A DNA stretch of 44,375 bases. It comes from Desulfobacterales bacterium (GTDB lineage Bacteria > Desulfobacterota > Desulfobacteria > Desulfobacterales > UBA2174_A). The stretch lies in NCBI GenBank assembly GCA_025454075.1, contig JALOPD010000004.1, forward strand, positions 1-44,375. Direction: 5' to 3'. Of the stretch, positions 15,685 to 23,905 are shown one piece after another. The notes beneath the pieces are model-generated. The model saw nothing but the letters and a program-made list of their open reading frames with translations, did not search any database and had not been told where the DNA came from. Position 1 is the first letter of the stretch. Each line of letters opens with the position of its first letter. Made by a program: the position numbers and the translations under genes.

Positions 15685-17298
15685 GTGCGAACCAACCTTC
15701 TGGAGGCGCTTTCCGACAACATTGCCATCGACAACGACAAGTGCATTTACTGCGGTGTGTGCGTCGAGACCTGTATCTTGGACAATCTGCGCTTGAAGCT
15801 GGCGCCGTGCCGCCAGGCCTGCCCCTTGGGGGTCAACTGCCAGGGATATGTGCAGCTCATCCGACGCGGGCGTGACGAGGAGGCGTTAAAGATCCTTGAA
15901 GAGAAACTGCCCTTTCCCGAAATTCTCAGCCGACTCTGCTCCCAGCCCTGCGAAGACCACTGCCACCGCAAGAAGATCGAGGGCCAGGCGGTCAACATCC
16001 GTGGTCTGAAGCGGTATCTGACCGAAAGGTATGAACGTTGCGAGCCGGCTATTCCGGAGCCGGCCGTCGCCACGGGAAAGAAAGTGGCCATCGTGGGCGC
16101 CGGCCCGGCCGGACTCACGGCCGCCCATGATTTGAGACGTCAGGGCCATGGGGTCGTGGTGTTCGACGGCGAAGGCGAGCCGGGAGGCATGCTGCGCTGG
16201 GCAGTGCCGGAATTCAGGCTTCCCGGACGAATCCTGGAGCGAGAACTGGCTCGGCTTTCAAAAATGGGGGTGGACTTCCGCTGCAACATGCTTTTGGGGC
16301 GGGAGTTGAGCGTTGCGGAGCTGATGCGGGACTTCGACGCGGTTCTAATCGCGACAGGCTGTTCGCAGCCCAAGACGATCGGCATCAGCGGTGAAGATTC
16401 ACCCGGGGTCCTGCATGCACTGCCCTTCCTGAAGTCCAACCGGGGCGGTCCCCCCCCATCGGTCGGCCGCCGGGTGGCCGTTATCGGCGGCGGGGATGTC
16501 GCGGTGGATTGTGCGCAGACCGCGCGGCGGCGCGGGGCCGCCGAGGTGGTGGTCATCAGTCTGGAGGAGGAAGCGGCCCTGCCGGCGCACCCCAACGTGG
16601 TCAGCGGGGCCAAGGCCGAAGGGATCGTCTTCCGGGGCGCCTGGGGCCCGCAGGCCATCCTGGCCGAAAACGGCCGGATCAAGGGCGTGCAGTTGAAGAA
16701 ATGCGTTTCGGTCTTTGATGCAAACTCCAATTTCATGCCTGTTTATGACGTGTGCCGGATGGATTTTGTGGAGGCCGATACCGTGATCGTCGCCATCGGC
16801 CAGCAGGCCGACCTCGGATGCCTGGTAGAATGTCGGACCGCTTCGCTGAAGGCGGTCGAGTGCGAGGCACTCACCCTGCAGACGGAGCTGGTCTCGGTTT
16901 TCGTGGCCGGTGATGTCAGCACCGGGCCGTCCTCGGTGGTCCATGCCATGGCCTCAGGGCGGCAGGCCGCGGAATCGATTCACCGTTACCTGCGCGGAGA
17001 GGATCTGCGCTTCGGCCGCGGCTACCCCGGCCCCTATGAAACGGGGTTTGCCATCGACACCTCGCGGGCGAGCGCAGCCAAGCGATCGGAGAATCCCCTG
17101 GGCGGATTCAAGGGCCCCGGGGATTTCGACGAGATCGAGATGCCGTTCAGTCAAGAAAGTGCGCGGCGCGAGGCCGAGCGCTGCTACTCCTGCGGCGAGC
17201 CTTTCGGCAAGTACCGGACATGCTGGTTTTGTCTGCCCTGCGAGGTCGAGTGTCCCCACGATGCCCTGTGGGTCGAAATTCCTTACTTGCTTCGCTGA
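15685..17298 (+). CDS. GltD-like FAD/NAD(P) oxidoreductase with N- and C-terminal 4Fe-4S motifs
   Basis: Soluble 537-residue electron-transfer protein. It begins with a ferredoxin-type motif CIYCGVCVETC (20-30), then the Cys-rich segment typical of glutamate synthase small subunits (APCRQACP, later CSQPCEDHC). An FAD fold VAIVGAGPAG starts near 134 and an NAD(P) fold RRVAVIGGGDVAVDCAQTA lies near 266. The C-terminal tail has clustered cysteines (CYSCG, then CWFCLPCEVECP). It could pass electrons between NAD(P)H, ferredoxin and the flavoprotein encoded just upstream. The start is GTG 15685, preceded by GAGGGA; earlier starts lie inside the flavoprotein gene. It is not glutamate synthase itself, since no large subunit is nearby. 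Confidence 0.8.
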   Translation: MRTNLLEALSDNIAIDNDKCIYCGVCVETCILDNLRLKLAPCRQACPLGVNCQGYVQLIRRGRDEEALKILEEKLPFPEILSRLCSQPCEDHCHRKKIEGQAVNIRGLKRYLTERYERCEPAIPEPAVATGKKVAIVGAGPAGLTAAHDLRRQGHGVVVFDGEGEPGGMLRWAVPEFRLPGRILERELARLSKMGVDFRCNMLLGRELSVAELMRDFDAVLIATGCSQPKTIGISGEDSPGVLHALPFLKSNRGGPPPSVGRRVAVIGGGDVAVDCAQTARRRGAAEVVVISLEEEAALPAHPNVVSGAKAEGIVFRGAWGPQAILAENGRIKGVQLKKCVSVFDANSNFMPVYDVCRMDFVEADTVIVAIGQQADLGCLVECRTASLKAVECEALTLQTELVSVFVAGDVSTGPSSVVHAMASGRQAAESIHRYLRGEDLRFGRGYPGPYETGFAIDTSRASAAKRSENPLGGFKGPGDFDEIEMPFSQESARREAERCYSCGEPFGKYRTCWFCLPCEVECPHDALWVEIPYLLR

Positions 17299-17352
17299 CA
17301 GAAAGACCAAGGCGCAGGATACGATCTGGCCAACTCAACTGATGGAGAACCC

Positions 17353-18507
17353 ATGATGATCAAATCCTTTGAAACCGTCCGGCGAATCATTTTCGGTACC
17401 GGAAGTCTGGAGAACCTGGGAAACGAGATCAATCGGGTCAACGGCAGCAGGGTGCTGGTAGTCACCGACCCGGGGCTGAAGACCGCCGGAGTCCTGGATT
17501 CGGTGGCGGCGGCGCTGGACAAAACCAAGCTGAACTACTCGGTCTTCGCCGAGGTGGAGCCGGACCCCCGTGTGGAGGTCGCGCTCGGGTGCGTTGCGGC
17601 AGCCAAGGATTACCGCCCGGATGTGATCGTCGGCCTGGGCGGCGGCAGCTCGCTCGACATCTCCAAGATCGCCTCGGTATTGCTCACCAACGAAGGCCCC
17701 ATCGAAAAATATTTCGGCATGGAACTGGTGCCCCAGCCGGGCGTGCCCCTCATCCTCATCCCCACCACGGCCGGCACCGGCAGCGAGATGACCTCGATCT
17801 GCGTGCTGTCCGACACTAAGAACAAGGTCAAGAAGGGAATCGTCAGCGAGCACATGTTCGCCCGGACGGCCCTGCTCGACCCGCAGTTGACGCTGGCGCT
17901 GCCGCCGCGGGTGACCGCCATGACCGGCATGGACGCCCTGGTCCACGCCATCGAATCCTTTGTCGGCGTGCGGGCCTCGGTCTTCACCGACACCCTCAAC
18001 CTTCAGGCCATCCGTCTGGTGGCCGCCAACCTCCGGCCGGCCTATGCCAACGGGGCCAACCTCGCCGCCCGGGAGAACATGCTGCACGCCTCCTGTCTGG
18101 CGGGCATGGCCTTCTCCAACACCCAGAACGGACTCGACCATGCGCTGGCGCTCGCCATCGGCGGCAAGTTCCACCTTCCCCATGGCCTTTTGACGGCGTT
18201 CATTCTCCCCTGGGTCATGGAGTTCAACCTGATCGCCGCCCCGAAAAAATTCATCGAGATCGCCAAGGCGTTCGGCGAAAGGACCAAGCGGTTGAGCGAA
18301 ATCGACGCCGCGCGGCTGTCGGTCAAGGCGGTGAAGGGGCTGCTCGCCGACGTGGGGATATCCTGCAAGCTCAGCAGCTACGGCGTCCCGCGGGAGGAGT
18401 TCCCGGCGCTCGCCAAGGCTGCGGTGGGCGCAGTACGCCTGATCAGCAACAACCCGCGCGCGGTCAGCGAGGCCGACGTAATTGGCATCCTGGAGACCAA
18501 CTACTAA
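17353..18507 (+). CDS. Iron-containing alcohol dehydrogenase
   Basis: Group III iron-dependent alcohol/aldehyde oxidoreductase of 384 residues. The nucleotide site GLGGGSSLDISK lies near 95, PTTAGTGSE near 138, and metal-binding residues in TGMDALVHAIES near 195 and in DHALALAIGG...HLPHG near 260-275. In this setting it could reduce the aldehyde formed by transamination; the sulfoacetaldehyde reductase SarD of Bilophila, which makes isethionate, belongs to this family. Other alcohols remain possible. It follows the GltD-like gene by 54 bases in the same direction. Confidence 0.85.
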   Translation: MMIKSFETVRRIIFGTGSLENLGNEINRVNGSRVLVVTDPGLKTAGVLDSVAAALDKTKLNYSVFAEVEPDPRVEVALGCVAAAKDYRPDVIVGLGGGSSLDISKIASVLLTNEGPIEKYFGMELVPQPGVPLILIPTTAGTGSEMTSICVLSDTKNKVKKGIVSEHMFARTALLDPQLTLALPPRVTAMTGMDALVHAIESFVGVRASVFTDTLNLQAIRLVAANLRPAYANGANLAARENMLHASCLAGMAFSNTQNGLDHALALAIGGKFHLPHGLLTAFILPWVMEFNLIAAPKKFIEIAKAFGERTKRLSEIDAARLSVKAVKGLLADVGISCKLSSYGVPREEFPALAKAAVGAVRLISNNPRAVSEADVIGILETNY

Positions 18508-18571
18508 GCGCAATTGGCAGCCCTTGGATGGAAATCCGAAATTTGAATATTGAAACTAGAAACATGTCCGG

Positions 18572-19339
18572 ATGGAAATGATCATCAACCAGAAATCCCT
18601 GCGCGAGCAGCTTTACGATTTCATCCGGGAAGAGCTCACCCGGGGCAAGCTCATCCCGGGCGCCGCGATCAACCTGAACGCGATCAGCCGGGAGCTCGGC
18701 ATCAGCAAGACCCCCCTGCGCGATGCCCTGCTGCAGCTGGACACGGAGGGCTTCGTCACCATCTCCCCCCGCCGCGGGGTCTTCGTCAACCGGCTGACCC
18801 TGGAGGACATCCGCAACTGCTACGAGATCATCGGCGCGCTCGAATCCACCGTGATCCTGGCCGTTTTCGACAGCCTCCAGCCCCTGCACCTCGAGAAGAT
18901 GAAACTGCTGAACCGGGAGCTCCGGGCGTCCATCAAGAACGAAGACTTCCAGTCCTACTACCAGCAGAACATCCTCTTCCACGACGTCTTTCTCGAGATG
19001 TCCCACAACCAAGCCCTCAAGCGCATCATCGCGCCGATGAAGCGGCGGCTCTACGACTTCCCCCGCCGCGGGTACATCAAGGAGTGGGAGTTGGGAAACT
19101 GCCGCGACCACGACCGGCTGATCGAGGCCTTCGAGACCGGGGACCGGGATGCCGCGATTCAGGTCTGGCGGGACGTCCACTGGTCCTTCGACGCCCAGGA
19201 AAAATACATCCGCCGGTTTTATTTCCCCGAGGCCGTGGAGCCTCAGGATTCGAAGACCGCCCGCCGGCCTTCCCCCGCACGCAGGGACAAACACCCGCTC
19301 CCCTTTCAACGCCGGCCTCCCGGCAGGGACGGCGCTTAA
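18572..19339 (+). CDS. GntR-family regulator, FadR/FCD type
   Basis: A 255-residue regulator. The N-terminal winged helix includes LREQLYDFIREELTRGKL and LGISKTPLRDALLQLDTEG, ending with the wing SPRRGVFV near 70. The C-terminal helical FCD domain covers residues 80-220 and retains candidate metal-binding residues in LFHDVFLEMSHN and DHDRLIEAFETGD, typical of FCD members that sense small organic acids. The last 35 residues are Pro/Arg-rich and probably disordered. It differs from the HutC-type regulator at the head of the locus, so the downstream part (dehydrogenase, acetate kinase) may have its own signal. Confidence 0.86.
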   Translation: MEMIINQKSLREQLYDFIREELTRGKLIPGAAINLNAISRELGISKTPLRDALLQLDTEGFVTISPRRGVFVNRLTLEDIRNCYEIIGALESTVILAVFDSLQPLHLEKMKLLNRELRASIKNEDFQSYYQQNILFHDVFLEMSHNQALKRIIAPMKRRLYDFPRRGYIKEWELGNCRDHDRLIEAFETGDRDAAIQVWRDVHWSFDAQEKYIRRFYFPEAVEPQDSKTARRPSPARRDKHPLPFQRRPPGRDGA

Positions 19340-19366
19340 ACCGCCACTCAAACGGGGTCCTCTCGC

Positions 19367-20584
19367 ATGGCCATTCTCGTGATCAATGCCGGCAGTTCAT
19401 CGGTCAAATACACCCTGTTCGACCGGGACGGGGAGACCGTGCGGGCCGGCGGCATCGTGGAACGCATCGGCTTCGACGGCACCCGGCTGAAGCACTCCAC
19501 GCCGACCGGGAAGGCCCTCGACGAACTCGTTTCCGTCGCCAACGCGGACGAGGCCGTGGGGGCCATCCTCGCCGCGCTGACACACCCGGACCACGGGGCG
19601 ATCGACGGAATCGACGAGATCGGGGCCGTGGGGCACCGCGTGGTGCACGGCGGGGAGCGGCTGACGCACCCGGTGGTGGTGGACGAGGCCGTCAAAGCCT
19701 ACATCCGCGAGTGCTGCCGGTTTGCGCCCCTGCACAACCCCCACCACCTCAAGGGCATCGAGGCCTGCGAACGGCACATCCCGAATGCGGCCCAGGTGGC
19801 GGTGTTCGACACCGCCTTCCACGCCACGATCCCCCGGCACGCTTTTCTTTACGGCATTCCCCTGAGGTACTACACGGAGGACCACGTCCGCCGCTACGGG
19901 TTCCACGGCATCAGCCACAAATACGTCTCCGAGGCCGCGGCGCGCCACCTCCAGTTGCCTGCCGACGGCCTGCGCATGATCACGTGCCACCTCGGCAACG
20001 GCTGCAGCATGACGGCCGTCCAGGGCGGGCGCAGCGTCGACACCAGCATGGGCTTCACCCCGCTGGAAGGGCTGGTCATGGGGACCCGCTGCGGGGACAT
20101 CGACCCGGCGGCGGTGCTGCACCTGATGGAGCACCACCGTTTCAGCCCCGCGTCCATGAACGACCTGCTCAACAAGCAGAGCGGTCTGCTGGCGCTCGCC
20201 GGGATCGGCAGCAACGACCTGCGCGACGTCGTCGCCGCATCCGAAGGGGGCCATCCGCAGGCGACCGTGGCGCTGGACATTTTTTGCTATCGCATCCGGA
20301 AATACATCGGCGCCTTCGCCGCCGTGATGGGCGGGCTGGACGTTCTGGTGTTCACGGCGGGCATCGGAGAGAACTCGCCCGAGGTGCGACGCCGGGTGTG
20401 TGCGGGGCTGGAGGGAGCCGACGGCTTCGGGATCGCCCTTGACGGCCTGAAAAACGCCGCTGCCGGCAGCCGGCCCCGGGCGATCCATGCCGACGGCAGC
20501 CGGGTCAAGGTCCTGGTGATACCCACGAACGAGGAGCTGGAAATCGCCCGCGAGACGCTCCACCTGATCGGCCGACGCCCCTGA
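19367..20584 (+). CDS. ackA: Acetate kinase
   Basis: A 405-residue ASKHA-fold kinase that interconverts acetyl-phosphate plus ADP with acetate plus ATP. Diagnostic segments are LVINAGSSSVKY near the N-terminus, VGHRVVHGGE near 88, FDTAFHATIP near 145, YGFHGISHKYVS near 177, HLGNGCSM near 206, and FTAGIGENSPEVR near 325. It starts 27 bases after the FadR-type regulator. In a sulfonate locus AckA would recover ATP from the acetyl-phosphate made by sulfoacetaldehyde acetyltransferase, but neither Xsc nor Pta is in the window. It converges with the DUF1537 gene, 16 bases away. Confidence 0.93.
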   Translation: MAILVINAGSSSVKYTLFDRDGETVRAGGIVERIGFDGTRLKHSTPTGKALDELVSVANADEAVGAILAALTHPDHGAIDGIDEIGAVGHRVVHGGERLTHPVVVDEAVKAYIRECCRFAPLHNPHHLKGIEACERHIPNAAQVAVFDTAFHATIPRHAFLYGIPLRYYTEDHVRRYGFHGISHKYVSEAAARHLQLPADGLRMITCHLGNGCSMTAVQGGRSVDTSMGFTPLEGLVMGTRCGDIDPAAVLHLMEHHRFSPASMNDLLNKQSGLLALAGIGSNDLRDVVAASEGGHPQATVALDIFCYRIRKYIGAFAAVMGGLDVLVFTAGIGENSPEVRRRVCAGLEGADGFGIALDGLKNAAAGSRPRAIHADGSRVKVLVIPTNEELEIARETLHLIGRRP

Positions 20585-20600
20585 CGGGTTTTTTTGAAAT

Positions 20601-21878
20601 TCACGCGTGTTCAGCCGGCCGGAGGCGCCGGTGCAGGTCGAACAGGGCCTCCGGCCGCCCGAAGGCGCCGGCCTTGGTGACGACCGGCCGCCCCGACAAG
20701 GGGCCGCCCGCAATCGTTCCGTATACCAGCCCGCTTGAAAGCTCCCGCTCCAGGCGCACAGCGGTCACATCGAGCTGCTCGAGAACGGCGATCGCCGTAT
20801 CCCCGCCGGAGAGAAACAGTCCGGCCGTCTTCGCTCGCGCCATCACGGCAACGGCGAACTCCGCCAGCTTCCATACCAGCCGCCGAGGCTCGCCCGCGGC
20901 CGCCCCTCTCTCGGGCGCAGAGAGCTGCAGGACCAGGTCCTTTTCCGAAAATGCCGCGGCGGCCCGCCTCAGCGCAGCTTCCCGGACCGACGGCGCACCG
21001 TCGCCGAGCAAGGCAGCGGGCGCCAGGGTCTCGACCGCCACGCCTGCCTGTTGCGCCAGCACGGAAGCCTGCAAGCGGAGGGTCTCCGAGGCCGACCCGC
21101 AAACAAACAGAAAGCGCCCTGCACCCGCTTGAAGGCCGGCGCCCGGGCCGCCGGCCTCGAACGCCCTGCGCCGCGGCAGCTGCCGGACCAGGCGCTGGGC
21201 CAGGCCGGCCGACCCGCACAGCAGCGCCTCGGGGAAGCGGTTCAAAGCCAGCCGCGCGATGCGGTCCAGGTGCTCGGTCCGGGCTGCGTCGAAGCCGATG
21301 TGCCGCGCACCGCACGAACGCTGCCGCTCGATTTCGGCCGCGACCGCTTCGATTCCGGCGTCGATCGTCTCTATGCCGACGTGGGCCACCGGCCAGCGGG
21401 TCTGCGCACCGATCCATTTGGGAAGCGCCGACTCGGTCACCGACGTAACCGGGTCCCGCCCCATCTCGGTTTCCGCCGCCGGCACCCCGTGAATGAGATG
21501 GACCCCGCCGACGGTGACCCTGCCCTGCTCGGGAAATGCCGGGGCGATGATGCTGAAGGGCAGATCCAGCGCCTCCATCACCGCCTCGAGCTCCGCGCCG
21601 ATGTGGCCCCGCAGGGCCGAATCGATTTTCTTGTAGACCCGCTGCGGGTGAAACCCGCGGATGGCGCGGCCGGCCGCCAGGACGACGCGGCCGGCTTCCG
21701 CCCCGGCCAGGCCCCGGCTGCTCGTGAACACGGAGATCGCCTGGGGCGGGTGTTCGAACGCTTCAAGGGAAAGCGCACGATGGTCCAGGAGATACACCGG
21801 GGCGAAGGCCGGCAGAAACTGCACCCCCGTGTCCGCCGCCCCGGTGATGTCGTCCGCAATAACCGCCCATCCCGGCAT
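20601..21878 (-). CDS. DUF1537 four-carbon acid sugar kinase family protein
   Basis: A 425-residue two-domain kinase of the OtnK/DtnK group, which phosphorylates D-threonate, D-erythronate and related sugar acids. The N-terminal domain opens with WAVIADDITGAADTG and contains YKKIDSALRGHIGAEL near 83 and IAPAFPEQGR near 110. The C-terminal nucleotide-binding domain has LFLSGGDTAIAVL near 350 and KAGAFGRPEAL near the end. An AAAGGAATG ribosome site precedes the ATG. The usual partners (PdxA2, class II aldolase) are not beside it, so the substrate is open. Confidence 0.85.
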   Translation of the reverse strand: MPGWAVIADDITGAADTGVQFLPAFAPVYLLDHRALSLEAFEHPPQAISVFTSSRGLAGAEAGRVVLAAGRAIRGFHPQRVYKKIDSALRGHIGAELEAVMEALDLPFSIIAPAFPEQGRVTVGGVHLIHGVPAAETEMGRDPVTSVTESALPKWIGAQTRWPVAHVGIETIDAGIEAVAAEIERQRSCGARHIGFDAARTEHLDRIARLALNRFPEALLCGSAGLAQRLVRQLPRRRAFEAGGPGAGLQAGAGRFLFVCGSASETLRLQASVLAQQAGVAVETLAPAALLGDGAPSVREAALRRAAAAFSEKDLVLQLSAPERGAAAGEPRRLVWKLAEFAVAVMARAKTAGLFLSGGDTAIAVLEQLDVTAVRLERELSSGLVYGTIAGGPLSGRPVVTKAGAFGRPEALFDLHRRLRPAEHA

Positions 21879-22172
21879 GGGATCATTCCTTTATAAATGC
21901 GAGCATCGCAGGAGGCCTGCAACGCCGCCGTCCAGTGTCAAAAGGGATTGACGAAACCACTTCTAGTGCAGATCCGGCCAAAGATCAAACGGAATACCCC
22001 CTTCATCCTCCCGGCGCCGGCGCACCCGAGCCGGCCGTAGTTTGTGGCCTGTCGGAAAGGCGCAAGCCCCCCAACCAGATCCCTGCCGGAAAAGGCTTGC
22101 ATTTTTCAGGAGAAAGGAATAAAGTCAGAACAGAAATACAGAAGAATATAAGAAAAGGGGAAAGATCTGTCG

Positions 22173-22955
22173 ATGCGCACCATTGCGGTGGCCATGGCCA
22201 AGGGCGGGGTCGGCAAGACCACCACGGCCGTAAGTCTGGCCGGCGGGCTGGCAACCCTGGGGAAGCGGGTGCTCCTGGTAGACTGCGACACCCAGGACCA
22301 GGTCGCCCGTTTCCTGGGGGTGAAACCGCCCCACGGGCTGGCGGAGTTCGTCACCGGGAGCAGCGGCGGAAGCCCCGTCTCCCGCAACGAAGCCGTGTTT
22401 CGGGCCCGGGACAATCTGTGGGTGCTGGCGGGCGGCATTCAGCTGGTGGAGTTGAAGCACTGGCTCGGCGAGCAGCCGCGCGAGGTGCGCCAGACCGTCC
22501 TCAAGCAGAAACTGGTCCCGCGCGAAGGGAGCATCGATTTCCTGATCTTCGACTGCGCCCCCGGCTGGGACGTGCTGAGCGTCAATATTCTCATGGCGGC
22601 CACCGAGGTGATCTGCCCCGTCGCCCTGCAGGGCCCCGCCCTGGAGGGGCTCAAGACTTTTTTCCGCTACCTCCAGTCCGCCCAGAAGCTCAACCCCGAG
22701 TTGCGACTGAAGTACATTCTTCCGACGATGTTCGACCGGCGCACCCGTCACAGCCAGGAGATGCTGACCCGGCTGGAGCGCTATTTCAGCCGGCAGCTGT
22801 GCCCGCCGGTGCACTACACCGTGCGGCTGTGCGAGGCGCCCGCCCTCGGGCGCACCATCTTCGAGTACGACCGCGGCAGCACCGCCGCCCAGGACTACCA
22901 CCTGCTGGTGAGGAGGGTTATGAACGATGACGACCCGACGCAACCCGACGCCTGA
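22173..22955 (+). CDS. ParA/MinD-family ATPase
   Basis: A 260-residue deviant Walker ATPase. KGGVGKTT (10-17) carries the signature lysine, LLVDCDTQDQ lies near 35-44, and FLIFDCAPGWD near 124. There is no N-terminal helix-turn-helix, as in small ParF/type Ib partition ATPases. The 3' end overlaps by 29 bases a gene for a ribbon-helix-helix protein, the usual ParF-ParG arrangement. No repA or plasmid replication gene is nearby. It may be a chromosomal positioning or segregation module, or a remnant of an integrated replicon. About 295 bases before it contain no gene. Confidence 0.85.
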   Translation: MRTIAVAMAKGGVGKTTTAVSLAGGLATLGKRVLLVDCDTQDQVARFLGVKPPHGLAEFVTGSSGGSPVSRNEAVFRARDNLWVLAGGIQLVELKHWLGEQPREVRQTVLKQKLVPREGSIDFLIFDCAPGWDVLSVNILMAATEVICPVALQGPALEGLKTFFRYLQSAQKLNPELRLKYILPTMFDRRTRHSQEMLTRLERYFSRQLCPPVHYTVRLCEAPALGRTIFEYDRGSTAAQDYHLLVRRVMNDDDPTQPDA

Positions 22956-23259
22956 CCTGTTTGCAGAGCACCTGCCCGACCCGGTGGACGCCGCGATCGG
23001 CGGACGCAGGGCCCCGGGGCGGCCGCCAGGGCGCAGGGCGGCCGGCGCCGCGCCGGAAGCCAAGCGCAAAGCGGGGTTCTACCTCTCGGATGAGCTCCTC
23101 GGGCGCTTCAACACCCGCTTCTACGAACTAAAGCTCGCCGGCGCCCCCGTGGACAACAAGTCGGCCCTGCTCGAGGCGGCCCTGGCCTTTGCCCTGCAAG
23201 ACCTGGACCGGGGCGCGGACAGCCGGATCCTGCGGTCGTTCCTGGCCCGGTCCGCATGA
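22927..23259 (+). CDS. Small ribbon-helix-helix-like partner of the ParA ATPase
   Basis: A 110-residue protein. The N-terminal half is Pro/Arg/Ala-rich and probably flexible, suited to stimulating a ParA ATPase. From residue 48, KAGFYLSDELLGRFNTRF plus the following helix (NKSALLEAALAFALQDL) resembles the beta-helix-helix of CopG/ParG DNA-binding proteins. Its start lies inside the ParA gene and its stop shares four bases (ATGA) with the Gre-like gene. The role as centromere-binding or autoregulatory protein is inferred from this arrangement. Confidence 0.65.
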   Translation: MTTRRNPTPDLFAEHLPDPVDAAIGGRRAPGRPPGRRAAGAAPEAKRKAGFYLSDELLGRFNTRFYELKLAGAPVDNKSALLEAALAFALQDLDRGADSRILRSFLARSA

Positions 23260-23747
23260 GCCGCGCCTTCATCAAAGAGCCCGACGGCGACCGGGCCATC
23301 GAGGAACTGCCCGAAAGGGTGCACAGCCCGCACGTCAACTACGTGACCCCGGTGGGCCTGCGCCAGCTCCAGGAGCGCATCGCCGGCCTTCTCTCCCGCA
23401 GGAAAAGTCTGGACGCGGCAGTGTCGGCGGAAGACAAAAAACAGCGGATGTCCATCGACCGGGACCTGCGCTACTACGAGGAGCGCATCCGGCGGGCGGT
23501 CCTGATCGACCCGGCCGATCAGCCCAAGGACGAGGTGCGTTTCGGGGCGGTGGTTGATGTGGAAACCCCTGAAGGCCGGTGCATGACCTTTGCCGTCGTC
23601 GGGGAGGACGAGGCGGATGCGGTGCAGGGCAAGATCAGCTGGTTCTCGCCCTTGGCCTTGGCCATGGCCGAGGCCAGGGTAGGGGATGCGGTGGTGTGGA
23701 AACGGCCGGCGGGCGAGGTCGAGCTGACGGTCGTCGCCATCCGGTAG
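23256..23747 (+). CDS. GreA/GreB-like transcription factor with shortened coiled coil
   Basis: A 163-residue protein with the Gre architecture. A short coiled coil (about residues 28-80, starting NYVTPVGLRQLQERIAGLL) precedes a C-terminal FKBP-like domain (VRFGAVVDVETPEGR, then the family-like ISWFSPLALAMAEARVGDAVV). Compared with GreB the coil is about 15 residues shorter, and the acidic tip motif (LGDxxENA type), which carries the transcript-cleavage residues, is missing. It may bind the RNA polymerase secondary channel without stimulating cleavage. It is tightly coupled to the ParA and ribbon-helix-helix genes, an unusual partnership. It ends with TAG. Confidence 0.75.
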   Translation: MSRAFIKEPDGDRAIEELPERVHSPHVNYVTPVGLRQLQERIAGLLSRRKSLDAAVSAEDKKQRMSIDRDLRYYEERIRRAVLIDPADQPKDEVRFGAVVDVETPEGRCMTFAVVGEDEADAVQGKISWFSPLALAMAEARVGDAVVWKRPAGEVELTVVAIR

Positions 23748-23905
23748 CCGGCGACCGGCCGTGCGGCGGGTGGCCTGCATTTTCGGCCATGGGCCGGGAT
23801 CGCAAAACAACGTCGCTGTTTCAAGCGTTGCACTGGCTTCCGTGCACAACCCACGCGGTCGGCACGGCAAGCGCTCATGCTGAGCGGATCGGGTATTCTT
23901 CCACA

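Noticed and set aside
18550..20442. A 630-codon open frame on the plus strand
   Set aside because: It runs across the FadR-type regulator and acetate kinase in another frame and is a Pro/Arg/Gly-rich shadow produced by high GC; both underlying genes are clear.
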